A DNA stretch of 33,801 bases from Candidatus Fermentithermobacillaceae bacterium (GTDB lineage Bacteria > Bacillota > Sulfobacillia > Fermentithermobacillales > Fermentithermobacillaceae), in assembly GCA_012842685.1 (NCBI GenBank), contig DUSI01000057.1, forward strand, positions 1-33,801, written 5' to 3'. Numbering within the stretch: position 1 is the first letter of the stretch; the number at the start of each line of letters is the position of its first letter. The notes below the pieces were generated by a model that was not told the DNA's origin, ran no database searches, and saw nothing but the letters and a program-made list of their open reading frames with translations. Positions 1 through 7,165 of this stretch are shown here, in pieces. The translations under genes and the position numbers were made by a program.

Positions 1-1287
1 GAGGAAATAGACAAGCGGAAGGACGAGATAATCGAGATAGGGAACGACATCTTCGCCCACCCGGAACTTGGCTACAAGGAGTTCAGGACCAGCGAGATTG
101 TGGGCAAGATGTTTGAGAAGATGGGCCTCAAGTACGAAGACGGGCTCGCCATAACCGGGAAAAAGGCCCGCATACCGGGCAGAAACCACGACCTGAACGT
201 CTGCATCATGGGCGAGCTGGACTCGGTCCTGTGCCCAGACCACCCCTACGCAGACCCAAAGACCGGCGCCGCCCACTCCTGCGGCCACAATGGACAGATC
301 GCGGCCATGATCGGAGCCGGGTTCGGCCTCGTGTTCTCGGGCGCCATGGATGAACTGGACGGCGATGTAACCCTCATGGCGGTTCCAGCCGAGGAGTACG
401 TTGAAATTGAGTACCGGGACTCCCTGAGGCGCGAAGGGAAGATCAGGTTCCTGGGCGGCAAGCAAGAGATGATCGCCATAGGGGCCTTGGACGATGTGGA
501 TATCGCGATGCTCACCCACCTATCCGCCTTCGACGACCCAGCCAAAAAGGCTAAGTGCGGCGGCACAAACAACGGATTTATCGGTAAGAACATATTCTTC
601 AAAGGCAAGGAAGCCCACGCAGGCGGGGCACCGGAGAAAGGCATTAACGCCCTCAAGGCGGCAATGCTTGGCCTCACCGCCATCGACATGCAGAGGGAGA
701 CATTCAGAGAGGCGGATACGATAAGGATACACCCCATAATCACCAAGGGCGGCGACCTCGTAAACATCGTGCCCGCCGACGTGCGCGTCGAAACTTACGT
801 GAGGGGCAAGACGGTGTCCGCGATCCTGGACGCCTGCAAGAAGGTGGACCGGTGCCTCAAGGCCGGAGCGTTCGCTTTCGGGGCGGAAGTCGAGATCCGG
901 ACTTTGCCCGGGTACCTCCCGAACACAAATAACCCCGACCTCGTAGAGATCCACGTGAAGAACCTGGTAAGCCTCCTGGGCCAAGACGCTGTAGTAGTCT
1001 CGAGCGACCACTCCACCGGCTCCACCGACATGGGCGACGTTAGCGCGATAATGCCCTCCATCCACCCCTACGGAGGCGGCGTGGTAGGCCAAGGCCATAC
1101 CAAGAACTACGAGATCGTGGACCCCTACGTGGCCTATGTGGTCCCAGCCAAGGCGATGGCGATGACGGCTATAGACCTGCTTGTAAACGGCGCGGCAGAG
1201 GGGCTCAGGATAAAGAGGGAGTTTAAGCCCCTCTATACCAAGGAAACCTACCTCAAGATGTGGGAAGAAGCGGTGCGAAGTGAGTAG
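1..1287 (+). CDS. M20 family metallo-amidohydrolase (AbgB/M20D-like), 5' end outside window
   Basis: The reading frame is open from base 1, so the start codon lies upstream of the window; at least 428 residues are visible. Features of the M20 peptidase/amidohydrolase family are clear: the metal-binding SCGHNGQ motif, the catalytic glutamate pair in PAEE, the dimerisation-domain stretch KEAHAGGAPEKG, and a C-terminal STDMGDVS followed by a conserved His region. The family hydrolyses amide bonds of acylated amino acids or aminobenzoyl-glutamate-type substrates using two metal ions in the cytoplasm. Residues around the first motif (HN rather than the more usual HDGH) differ slightly from the consensus, and I cannot assign a substrate. 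A strong hairpin terminator follows about 95 bases downstream. The family assignment is firm; the substrate is not. Confidence 0.9.
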   Translation, partial: EEIDKRKDEIIEIGNDIFAHPELGYKEFRTSEIVGKMFEKMGLKYEDGLAITGKKARIPGRNHDLNVCIMGELDSVLCPDHPYADPKTGAAHSCGHNGQIAAMIGAGFGLVFSGAMDELDGDVTLMAVPAEEYVEIEYRDSLRREGKIRFLGGKQEMIAIGALDDVDIAMLTHLSAFDDPAKKAKCGGTNNGFIGKNIFFKGKEAHAGGAPEKGINALKAAMLGLTAIDMQRETFREADTIRIHPIITKGGDLVNIVPADVRVETYVRGKTVSAILDACKKVDRCLKAGAFAFGAEVEIRTLPGYLPNTNNPDLVEIHVKNLVSLLGQDAVVVSSDHSTGSTDMGDVSAIMPSIHPYGGGVVGQGHTKNYEIVDPYVAYVVPAKAMAMTAIDLLVNGAAEGLRIKREFKPLYTKETYLKMWEEAVRSE

Positions 1288-1380
1288 CGCCGGCCGGTTC
1301 GCCCCAAGTGGCGACTGGAACCCGCAACCCATAGAGGAAGGTCCGCCGGACGACGTAAGATAGGCATAGTCTCCGGAAAA

Positions 1381-1416
1381 CCGAAAAGAGCACGCTTCCA
1401 AGCGGGCTCTTTTCGG
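1381..1416. terminator. Bidirectional intrinsic terminator
   Basis: An 11-base inverted repeat (CCGAAAAGAGC at 1381-1391 and GCTCTTTTCGG at 1406-1416) has a further pairing CGCTT/AAGCG inside it. Read on the plus strand this is a GC-rich stem flanked by AAAA and TTTT, and it reads almost the same on the minus strand. It can end transcription of the M20 gene from the left and the rubrerythrin operon from the right. Confidence 0.7.
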
Positions 1417-1516
1417 ACCCTACGCACCGCGCTCGCTCCGCTTCGCTCTTGCCCAGATGGGCAGCTCACCGGACAGCACACGCTCTACCGTGGGGTTTCC
1501 TAAGACCTCAGCCTCT

Positions 1517-1530
1517 TCCCACCGCTCCGT
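1517..1530. repeat. Copy 1 of a 14-bp intergenic repeat
   Basis: TCCCACCGCTCCGT occurs here and again at 2685-2698, in the two non-coding stretches that flank the perR-rubrerythrin operon. Read on the minus strand both copies sit in a similar context (TACGGAGCGGTGGGA or CACGGAGCGGTGGGA). Function unknown; it may be a remnant of a dispersed repeat. Confidence 0.4.
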
Positions 1531-1588
1531 GGTATGGCTATGGAGTGTTACGGGTTGGCCAACTGTGGTTTTGCGGTCTCTCTTCTCG

Positions 1589-2032
1589 TTATTTCCCGCA
1601 ACACTTCCCGGGGAAGTATCTCTTAAGGAGGCCCGCCAGGGCCTGAGCGTGTCTGGCCTCGTCCCTAGAGGTCTCATCGAAGTAGTCGTGGGCCGCATCG
1701 ATCCCGAGTTCCTTTGCCTTGATGGCGGCTTCCCTCTTCGCTTTGTTGGACATCTGCTCTCCCGCCAGCATCTTCTTCAGGTTCTCCTCGGTGGACTCGG
1801 AGATCTGACCTGTGAGTTCGGCGTAACCGGCCGCATGGGCGGCTTCCTCGTACGCTATCCTAACGAGCACCTCGCCGATCTCGGGGTACCCCTCACGATA
1901 GGCCTGCCTGGCCATCGCAAGATACAGACCGACTTCGGTTACCTCGCCGCTGAAGTTCTTTCCTGCCATCTCCTCGAGTTCGGTGCCTTTGCAGACACCA
2001 AGCTTAGCCTGGTTGATGAGGTCCAGATCCAC
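1589..2032 (-). CDS. Rubrerythrin-like ferritin-family diiron protein
   Basis: The 147-residue protein is predicted to be a four-helix bundle of the rubrerythrin/ferritin-like group. Two iron-ligand helices are visible: one with E-(x)n-EEAAH (residues about 29-68) and one with E-(x)n-DEARH (about 91-128). The C-terminal rubredoxin domain of classical rubrerythrin (two CxxC knuckles) is absent; there is only a terminal KCCGK. Such proteins reduce hydrogen peroxide in the cytoplasm of anaerobes. The start is GTG at 2032 behind AAGGAGGAG. It lies 31 bases downstream of a PerR-like gene on the same strand, which suggests co-transcription and peroxide control. The electron donor would have to be a separate protein. 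Family confident, exact activity inferred. Confidence 0.88.
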   Translation of the reverse strand: MDLDLINQAKLGVCKGTELEEMAGKNFSGEVTEVGLYLAMARQAYREGYPEIGEVLVRIAYEEAAHAAGYAELTGQISESTEENLKKMLAGEQMSNKAKREAAIKAKELGIDAAHDYFDETSRDEARHAQALAGLLKRYFPGKCCGK

Positions 2033-2063
2033 TCGTTACTCCTCCTTGTGTCTTGGCTAGTTT

Positions 2064-2528
2064 CTACTCCCCTCGGAGCGCATCCGGGCGCTCGCGACAG
2101 TCGTCGCAATATCCGTAGAAGCAACAATCCATCGCTATGATGTCCCAACTGGTGCTGGCCGAACCTTTCGCGAGGAGCTCGTGGAGGAGCGGCTCCAAAT
2201 ACCCGTTGGTGTCGTCTACCCTGCCGCACCGGCGGCACACAAGGTGCGCATGGGGTTCTACGTTTGCGTCGTACCTGTAGACGTTGTCTTCCATGCTGAT
2301 GCGGCGGAGCAGCCCTGCCTCTTCCAGCGAATGCAGCGTTTGATAGACCGTGTTCGGGCTCAGACCGGGGAACTCCGGTTTGAGGTGGTCGTAGACCATC
2401 TCCGGACTGGGGTGCGACTTGGTGCCCTTCATGTAACGCATGATGGCGAGCCTCTGGGGTGTAACCCTGAGACCTGCAAGTCTTAGTGCCTGTTCTTCTT
2501 CGGATACCGCAAACTGTCGTTTCTGCAC
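2064..2528 (-). CDS. perR: Fur-family transcriptional regulator, PerR-like
   Basis: The 154-residue protein has an N-terminal winged helix (residues about 15-80, with GLSPNTVYQTLHSLEEAGLL as the recognition region) and a C-terminal metal-binding dimerisation domain. Two CxxC pairs (C98/C101 and C141/C144) form the structural zinc site. The regulatory-site residues H39, D87, H93, H95 and an Asp at 105/106 match the PerR pattern, including Asp where Fur usually has Glu, so a peroxide sensor is more likely than an iron regulator. The start is GTG at 2528, placed by AAGGAG nine bases upstream. It heads an operon with a rubrerythrin-like gene, and its promoter overlaps a palindrome, which suggests autoregulation. 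The subtype call rests on motif comparison from memory. Confidence 0.88.
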   Translation of the reverse strand: MQKRQFAVSEEEQALRLAGLRVTPQRLAIMRYMKGTKSHPSPEMVYDHLKPEFPGLSPNTVYQTLHSLEEAGLLRRISMEDNVYRYDANVEPHAHLVCRRCGRVDDTNGYLEPLLHELLAKGSASTSWDIIAMDCCFYGYCDDCRERPDALRGE

Positions 2529-2548
2529 CCGGATTCACTCCTTGCTGT

Positions 2549-2572
2549 AATGAATACTATCTAGTAATCATT
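2549..2572. promoter_or_regulatory. Probable PerR/Fur-family operator
   Basis: The palindrome AATGAATAC-N6-GTAATCATT has 8 of 9 arm positions paired. It is AT-rich, has the size of a PerR/Fur box, and covers the -10 region of the perR promoter, so a bound repressor would block initiation. Confidence 0.65.
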
Positions 2573-2582
2573 CCTATGTCAA
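2554..2582 (-). promoter_or_regulatory. Sigma-A type promoter of the perR-rubrerythrin operon
   Basis: On the minus strand TTGACA (2577-2582) is followed by a 17-base spacer and TAGTAT (2554-2559). The GTG start of the regulator lies 25 bases further on. The -35 is a perfect consensus and the spacing is ideal. Confidence 0.8.
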
Positions 2583-2684
2583 TAGATCGGGTGTTTTTTT
2601 CTTGGAAAAATCTCCGCCGCCATCCTCTCAGGGATCACGTCCGCCAGGACGTACCTCTCACCTCTTTCGCCCGGTTCACGGGCC

Positions 2685-2698
2685 TCCCACCGCTCCGT
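2685..2698. repeat. Copy 2 of the 14-bp intergenic repeat
   Basis: Second exact copy of TCCCACCGCTCCGT (first at 1517-1530). It lies between the perR promoter and the CAP-protein gene; the rest of 2583-2805 holds no gene I can recognise. Confidence 0.4.
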
Positions 2699-2805
2699 AG
2701 TTTTCCCGCGATATGCTGGGCTTTTGCCACGAATTGACTTTGATGCGGGCCGAAGCCGTCCCCTAGAATTGATAGAAAAGAACAGCAACTAGGAGGTCAC
2801 CATAC

Positions 2806-3423
2806 ATGAAGCAGGCGCGGATCCTGGCGCTACTCCTGGCAGTAGCTTTCGTGCTCATAAGCAGTGGACAAGCCTTGGCGGCTATGACGCCCGAGCAACG
2901 GGCGATGTACAACGAATGGTACCTGGCCCGGTTCGGACGTCTCCCTTCTACTTCCGACCCTGCGCCAACGCAGCCAGAGCCTACTCCCACACCGTCTAAT
3001 CCGCCTTCGGGCGCTTCAAAGGGAAAGATAGCTCCGGTTGAGCCTTCCGCGTTTGAGCAGGAGGTCTTCCAGCTCATTAACCAAGAGCGCGTGAAGATAG
3101 GGCTCAAGCCACTCAAGCTGAACCCTTACGTGTCGGCGGTCGCGCGAGTCAAGGCCGATGACATGATAAAGAACAATTACTACGCCCACGGATCCAGCTA
3201 CGGCTACTCGGGCAGCATGCTCAGCTACTTTGGCGTCTCGGTTAACCTTTCGCGGGAGAACATCTGCCAGGCCTATAACGCCCAGGGCGCCCATAAGTCG
3301 TTTATGGGGAGCACGTCTCACAGGGAGAACATGCTGAAGGCTTACTGGGAAGAGGTCGGAATCGGCGTCATTAAGAAGCCCGGTTCCCAGCTCTACTACG
3401 TGGTCGAGATATTCGTGCGCTAA
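2806..3423 (+). CDS. Secreted CAP/SCP-domain protein (YkwD-like)
   Basis: The 205-residue protein starts with a Sec signal peptide (KQAR, hydrophobic core, likely cleavage after QALA near residue 25). A Pro/Thr-rich linker (about 45-70) follows, then a CAP domain (about 80-205) with the family landmarks LINQERVKIGLKPL, YYAHGS, SRENICQAY and SHRENML. Bacterial CAP proteins of this YkwD type are secreted or envelope-associated; in spore formers several are made during sporulation, but their biochemical role is poorly known. The ATG at 2806 is preceded by AGGAGGT at good spacing. It is a single-gene unit with its own terminator. Family call firm, role unknown. Confidence 0.9.
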   Translation: MKQARILALLLAVAFVLISSGQALAAMTPEQRAMYNEWYLARFGRLPSTSDPAPTQPEPTPTPSNPPSGASKGKIAPVEPSAFEQEVFQLINQERVKIGLKPLKLNPYVSAVARVKADDMIKNNYYAHGSSYGYSGSMLSYFGVSVNLSRENICQAYNAQGAHKSFMGSTSHRENMLKAYWEEVGIGVIKKPGSQLYYVVEIFVR

Positions 3424-3426
3424 AGA

Positions 3427-3479
3427 GCCAAGAAGCAAAGCTCGAGAGAGGGGACTCCGGTCCCCTCTTCCTTCTTGGC
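3427..3479 (+). terminator. Nested hairpin terminator after the CAP gene
   Basis: An outer inverted repeat GCCAAGAAG (3427-3435) / CTTCTTGGC (3471-3479) encloses a 9-bp inner stem AGAGGGGAC (3447-3455) / GTCCCCTCT (3460-3468) with loop TCCG, followed by a pyrimidine-rich TCCTTCTT. The symmetry makes it a plausible terminator. Confidence 0.7.
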
Positions 3480-3635
3480 GCCTTAACCCTCGCGGCCACA
3501 TGGTCCGGTTCTCTGAAAGAATGAGACCGGTCTGGCGAGTCACTGATTCAGAAAAGAGTACCCTTCAGGTACCTCCCCGACATAGAGATGGATGAAACGT
3601 TAAATGGACTCAAAGCCGGACAAGGGGAGATCGGC

Positions 3636-5636
3636 ATGTATCTCTTGATGCATAACCGCGAAGTGCGATCCCAGAGGATAGCCTGCCCTCCTGCAGAAGC
3701 ATTGGAAAGCGCATGCCAGCTTTTCGGGCTTCCTTACAGATATGAAAAACGTTCCGGAGTGTTTGCCGTACACCCGCCCCTCCTAGGTAAGAACATACTC
3801 ATCGAGTCGGTGCGGCCCATACGTCCGCCGGATTCAGACCTGCATGCCAGACTCAAGTCCGAAGTATCGTTCTTGGAACGCCTTCTCTGGATATCCGGCG
3901 CCGAGGTAATCGTACGAGAATCGGCGTACCTTGAAAAACATCCGCCCAGCAGGCGGACAAAGGAACATCCTCACGGCTGGGACCTAGTGCTTTTCCTCCT
4001 TCCGGGTCAGAGCATACCCAACTCCGTCCACCCAGCTGCCATATATCCCTGGTGGCAGTGGGCGAGGGCGAGTTACCGCCTGGCAGGTTGTCTCTCCGCA
4101 GGTTCGGGTCCCTCCTCGCCGGCCTTCACCAGGGCATCGAGCCTCAGGGTAGCTAAGGACGTAAGGAGCTGGTTCTCAGAAGCCATACAGGATACGCGCG
4201 CTCCGGCCGTACTCCTTTCGATCCCGCTCGTGGAAGGGTACATCGACCGGTTCGTCGAGGAACTCTCGGTCGTAGTCAGCGACGGCGTCCTCAAGTACTT
4301 CAGAAAGGAGCCTCTGCCCGGCGCGGTCAGGGATAGACTGAGGCAGATCTCTACCCAGGCACGTGAGAAGGCACCGGTAACCCTTGCCTTACGAGATGCG
4401 TCTGCGGAAAGCACGCCGCCCGAGGGTCTCCAGTCTGGAACCCAGGGGACACCTGTCTACCGGGTCGAGCCACCCTCGACTCTCTTGAGGCCTATGGCGC
4501 CCTCCCCTGTACAAGATCTCCTCCATGCGAAGCAAGACGCAGACGTAGAAACGCCCCTTCCCGAGGCAGACGTCTCCGAAAAAACAGCCAGGCCGCCTGT
4601 CAGCAAACTGGAACTCGCCCAGCTTGACCTGGCGAGACGACGGGAAGCGCTCCTTACGGCCCAGAAGGCCGCGTGGCGCGATAAACTCGAGCGCGCCCAA
4701 GTCCCACAGATAGTCATCCAGCCGGGCATGACGGCCCTTTTCCAAGAACAGAGAGAACCCGCCGCGCAGCCGGAAACACAGGAATCCCGGCAGGCGGTGG
4801 GACCGAAGGAGCAGGATCCAGGTCAAGAGATATCGCGCGAAGTAGAAAGACCACTTAAGTCAGAAGAGCGAGAACCCGTGAAGCAGCCGGACGAGAAGGA
4901 AATCGCCAAGACGTCAGGGCAACCGGCTACCGCGCCGGCGTCCCCGCAGCCTTCCCAGCAGCTTGTCAAGGAAACTCCAGAGCGTCTACTCCGGCAGTCC
5001 GAACCCGAGTCCGTCAAGGAATCTCCTGAGCGCCGGCTCCAGCATCCCATCCAGGAACCTGCCAAGGAGCCTCTAGAACACCCGGTCCGGCAATCTCTTG
5101 AGCGGACGAAGGAGCCTTTAGAGCACCCGCTCCGGCAGCCCCTGCAGCTTGCCAAGGGGCTTCCAGAGCACGCATCGCGGCAGCCCATCCGCCCGACCGC
5201 CGCGGAAGCCGCGCCGCAGCCGGCTAATACACCGGGCCGCCCTTCTTTCCGCGGACCTCAGGTCCATCTCGGGGTAAGTCCCCTCCAGCGAAGCGTTCCT
5301 GAGACCAAGCAGGAGGATAAGAAGACCGAAAAACCTGCGCCTCCTGCAGCGCAGGGGACACGCCCGCTTGACCATGCCGCGGTTAGCCGTCCTGCGGTGA
5401 GTCGTCCTCCGGCAGACACCTCACTGTCCCACCTCCCGCGTAGCCAGCGGAGCGACGAGAAAGTCATTAGGCTCAGAGAACTCCTTGCGAAGTCACCGGA
5501 AAAGGCAGCTGCGCAGGCGGCGGAAATCCTGTCGGGGAAGGGTATAACGCCAACTCCAGAGAGGGTCGAGGAATACGTGAAGTACCTAAACCGCATGCTT
5601 TTTCCGCAGAACCCAGGAGACAATACTTCCAGCTGA
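3636..5636 (+). CDS. Large repeat protein with a degenerate amidase_3-like N-terminal domain
   Basis: I do not recognise this as a named gene. With ATG 3636, which has AAGGGGAG six bases upstream, it is 666 residues; an in-frame ATG at 3588 has no visible ribosome binding site. Residues about 51-224 resemble the N-acetylmuramoyl-L-alanine amidase (Amidase_3) fold in layout: a beta strand GKNILIES where the family has its IDPGHGG motif, a helix and strand ending GAEVIVRES, a strand WDLVLFLLPG where SIHAN would be, and APAVLLSIPLVEG then SDGVLKYF at the end. The zinc ligands and catalytic Glu of active amidases are missing (Ser at 195). Residues about 250-600 are Pro/Glu/Gln-rich, low in complexity, with five tandem repeats. 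A charged helical segment (about 605-660) closes the protein. No signal peptide is seen. A non-enzymatic scaffold or wall/spore-surface role is my inference. Confidence 0.7.
   Translation: MYLLMHNREVRSQRIACPPAEALESACQLFGLPYRYEKRSGVFAVHPPLLGKNILIESVRPIRPPDSDLHARLKSEVSFLERLLWISGAEVIVRESAYLEKHPPSRRTKEHPHGWDLVLFLLPGQSIPNSVHPAAIYPWWQWARASYRLAGCLSAGSGPSSPAFTRASSLRVAKDVRSWFSEAIQDTRAPAVLLSIPLVEGYIDRFVEELSVVVSDGVLKYFRKEPLPGAVRDRLRQISTQAREKAPVTLALRDASAESTPPEGLQSGTQGTPVYRVEPPSTLLRPMAPSPVQDLLHAKQDADVETPLPEADVSEKTARPPVSKLELAQLDLARRREALLTAQKAAWRDKLERAQVPQIVIQPGMTALFQEQREPAAQPETQESRQAVGPKEQDPGQEISREVERPLKSEEREPVKQPDEKEIAKTSGQPATAPASPQPSQQLVKETPERLLRQSEPESVKESPERRLQHPIQEPAKEPLEHPVRQSLERTKEPLEHPLRQPLQLAKGLPEHASRQPIRPTAAEAAPQPANTPGRPSFRGPQVHLGVSPLQRSVPETKQEDKKTEKPAPPAAQGTRPLDHAAVSRPAVSRPPADTSLSHLPRSQRSDEKVIRLRELLAKSPEKAAAQAAEILSGKGITPTPERVEEYVKYLNRMLFPQNPGDNTSS
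4965..5195 (+). repeat. Five tandem 15-16-residue protein repeats
   Basis: Within the large repeat protein, five units follow each other: VKETPERLLRQSEPES, VKESPERRLQHPIQEP, AKEPLEHPVRQSLER, TKEPLEHPLRQPLQL, AKGLPEHASRQPIRP. The consensus is K-E-x-[LP]-E-[HR]-x-x-[RL]-[QH]. The DNA repeats are diverged, so the expansion is not recent. Confidence 0.85.
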
Positions 5637-5667
5637 GCACCGATAAAGCCGAACCACAAAATGGAGA

Positions 5668-5695
5668 CCGGGAGAGATTTCTCTCCCGGCTTTTT
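5668..5695 (+). terminator. Intrinsic terminator
   Basis: A perfect 9-bp stem CCGGGAGAG (5668-5676) / CTCTCCCGG (5681-5689) with an ATTT loop is followed by CTTTTT. It ends the large repeat-protein gene and lies just before the end of the convergent gene at 5720. Confidence 0.9.
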
Positions 5696-5719
5696 CGCTG
5701 CTTTTGCAACTTGGATCCG

Positions 5720-6553
5720 CTACGGATTCTGTATAGGCGGTATGAAGTAGTCTTGCAGCTGGGGCGGGTTGAAAGGCGGGAACGGCCTGTTGAAGAACTC
5801 GATGCACGGGTTCTCCGCGAGCGGAGGCGGCACAAGGTCCCAATCGCACTCGCCGAAGGCCGTGATCACGAGCTGGGCATCCGCCCAGGTCTTGACGATG
5901 ATGTGGGCTCCGACCGTCACGCCGACCCTCAGGACATCGAGGAACACGTCGACCGAGCAGTCCAGGATCTCCCAGTGGGACTGGGTCTTCACGCTGACCT
6001 GACCGATGAGCTCCTGGTCCGGGAAGAAGAGCACGAGGGACTTGGCGAACTGGACCGGGCAGACCTCGATGTAGCCGGTCGTGGGAGTCCTGCCGGGGGT
6101 GTTGTTCTGGAGCTGCGCCAGCACGGTGTTCCTCACCTGGCAGGTGTCGATGGTCGGAGTCTCGTCAAGACCCGGAGTCACGACGACGTCGATCTGGGCC
6201 GCCGGGGGAACGCCGCCGAGCGGGGTTATGAGCAGGTCAGGCGGCGGGCTCGCGGTCACAAAGATCTGGCCGAGCCGGTTCTCCTTGAAGACGGCGCCGA
6301 GACACACGATATCGTCGGTGGGCTCCCAGTCTACGCCAGGGATGGGGTTCTGATCGATGTCGATCAGGGGCAGCGTGGGCGGTTCGGTACCGAATTCCTG
6401 GAGCCGGAAGAAGGTGTCACACTCAATCTGTTTCCTGGCGTCCAGGATCTTCTGGACTTCCACGCACACACACTCGCACCTGAAATCATTTGGCCTAATG
6501 GGCAGGTTCGGGGGCGGTACTTGCGGCAAGCCCATCGGCACAGCTTTCTTCAT
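5720..6553 (-). CDS. Hypothetical Cys-containing protein, possibly a spore-surface protein
   Basis: I do not recognise the family. The 277-residue protein has no signal peptide or membrane segment. Its N-terminus is Pro-rich (residues about 7-20) and leads into a Cys cluster CECVCVEVQKILDARKQIEC (about 26-45), reminiscent of the VxKVxDSCxQ-xC stretches in structural proteins of spore-forming Clostridia. The middle is beta-prone and rich in Val, Ile, Pro and Thr, with regularly spaced Cys (near 84, 138, 164, 199, 236, 249). The C-terminus is Pro/Phe/Gln-rich (PFPPFNPPQLQDYFIPPIQN). This composition suggests an assembling extracellular or spore-coat-like protein, which is inference. ATG 6553 has AGGAGGAGG upstream. 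It stands alone on the minus strand between convergent and divergent neighbours. Confidence 0.65.
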   Translation of the reverse strand: MKKAVPMGLPQVPPPNLPIRPNDFRCECVCVEVQKILDARKQIECDTFFRLQEFGTEPPTLPLIDIDQNPIPGVDWEPTDDIVCLGAVFKENRLGQIFVTASPPPDLLITPLGGVPPAAQIDVVVTPGLDETPTIDTCQVRNTVLAQLQNNTPGRTPTTGYIEVCPVQFAKSLVLFFPDQELIGQVSVKTQSHWEILDCSVDVFLDVLRVGVTVGAHIIVKTWADAQLVITAFGECDWDLVPPPLAENPCIEFFNRPFPPFNPPQLQDYFIPPIQNP

Positions 6554-6714
6554 GTCTTTTTCCTCCTCCTCTTACAGACTTGGATTCGGGGGTTCCGAAC
6601 CTGTTGCATATTATGTAAATGCCTCCAGCGAGGTTACATAACTGACAAATCAACACGGGCGCAAACCGCACATACACTGCTTATAAAACGGGTTGACATA
6701 AGGGGTTGACGGAC

Positions 6715-7044
6715 ATGGTCGACATAGTGATCATAGGTTCCCGCAAGATAAGGCACCGTACGGGATGCTGCGGATCGCGGAGCCAGGAAGAAGTGATAAT
6801 CGGCTACATCGCCACCCTCTACAGGACGTTCGGGAGGAGGAACCTGAGGTGCAGGTACGTGGACATCGATGACCCTCAGGCCCAGGAGTACCCGCACGTG
6901 GTAGACGCCGTTAGAAACAAGAAAATAGGTCTTCCGGTAGCCGTCCGCGGCCAGGAGATCATCTTCCACGGGCAAGGCTCACTTCATCAGCTGCCCGACT
7001 ACATCCGCGAAGCCATAAGGAACGAAGCCCAACCTGCGCCATAA
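6715..7044 (+). CDS. Small thioredoxin-fold protein (YuzD/DUF1462-like)
   Basis: The 109-residue protein begins with a beta strand MVDIVIIGS followed by a Cys pair in TGCCGSRSQEE and a helix, then a strand RCRYVDIDDP, a helix, GLPVAVRGQEIIFHG and a C-terminal helix. This beta-alpha-beta...beta-beta-alpha order with a cis-Pro-like LPV is that of glutaredoxin/thioredoxin folds, and the middle section resembles B. subtilis YuzD. The redox site is CC rather than CxxC. ATG 6715 is chosen because AAGGGG lies at proper distance; the in-frame TTG at 6706 would sit directly on that site. Role unknown: a redox or metal-handling protein is possible. It is divergent from the gene at 5720. Confidence 0.65.
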   Translation: MVDIVIIGSRKIRHRTGCCGSRSQEEVIIGYIATLYRTFGRRNLRCRYVDIDDPQAQEYPHVVDAVRNKKIGLPVAVRGQEIIFHGQGSLHQLPDYIREAIRNEAQPAP

Positions 7045-7165
7045 CCCGCAGCAGCGAGCCTGTTATCTCCACCTTGTCAGTACAAGGCCGCCGGCTCCCG
7101 GCTCCTTGGAGAAGCGCTTCAGGACTCGTTCCCGGAACGCCCGGTCGCCGTGGGCATGCCGGCGG

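Noticed and set aside
520-1401. 293-codon minus-strand open frame inside the M20 gene
   Set aside because: It is a shadow of the well-supported M20 reading frame in GC-rich DNA and matches no family.
5711-6709. 332-codon plus-strand open frame opposite the Cys-spaced protein
   Set aside because: It is a shadow frame without a ribosome binding site; the minus-strand frame has a strong one and a plausible composition.
7045-7165. Coding-like tail (RAFRERVLKRFSKEPGAGGL...) on the minus strand after the glucosaminidase gene
   Set aside because: It is in the +1 frame of the upstream gene and has no start codon; it could be a frameshifted C-terminus, but the evidence is too thin.
7079-7165. Distant inverted repeat GCCGCCGGC/GCCGGCGGC
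   Set aside because: The arms are about 60 bases apart with no T run, so it does not look like a terminator.
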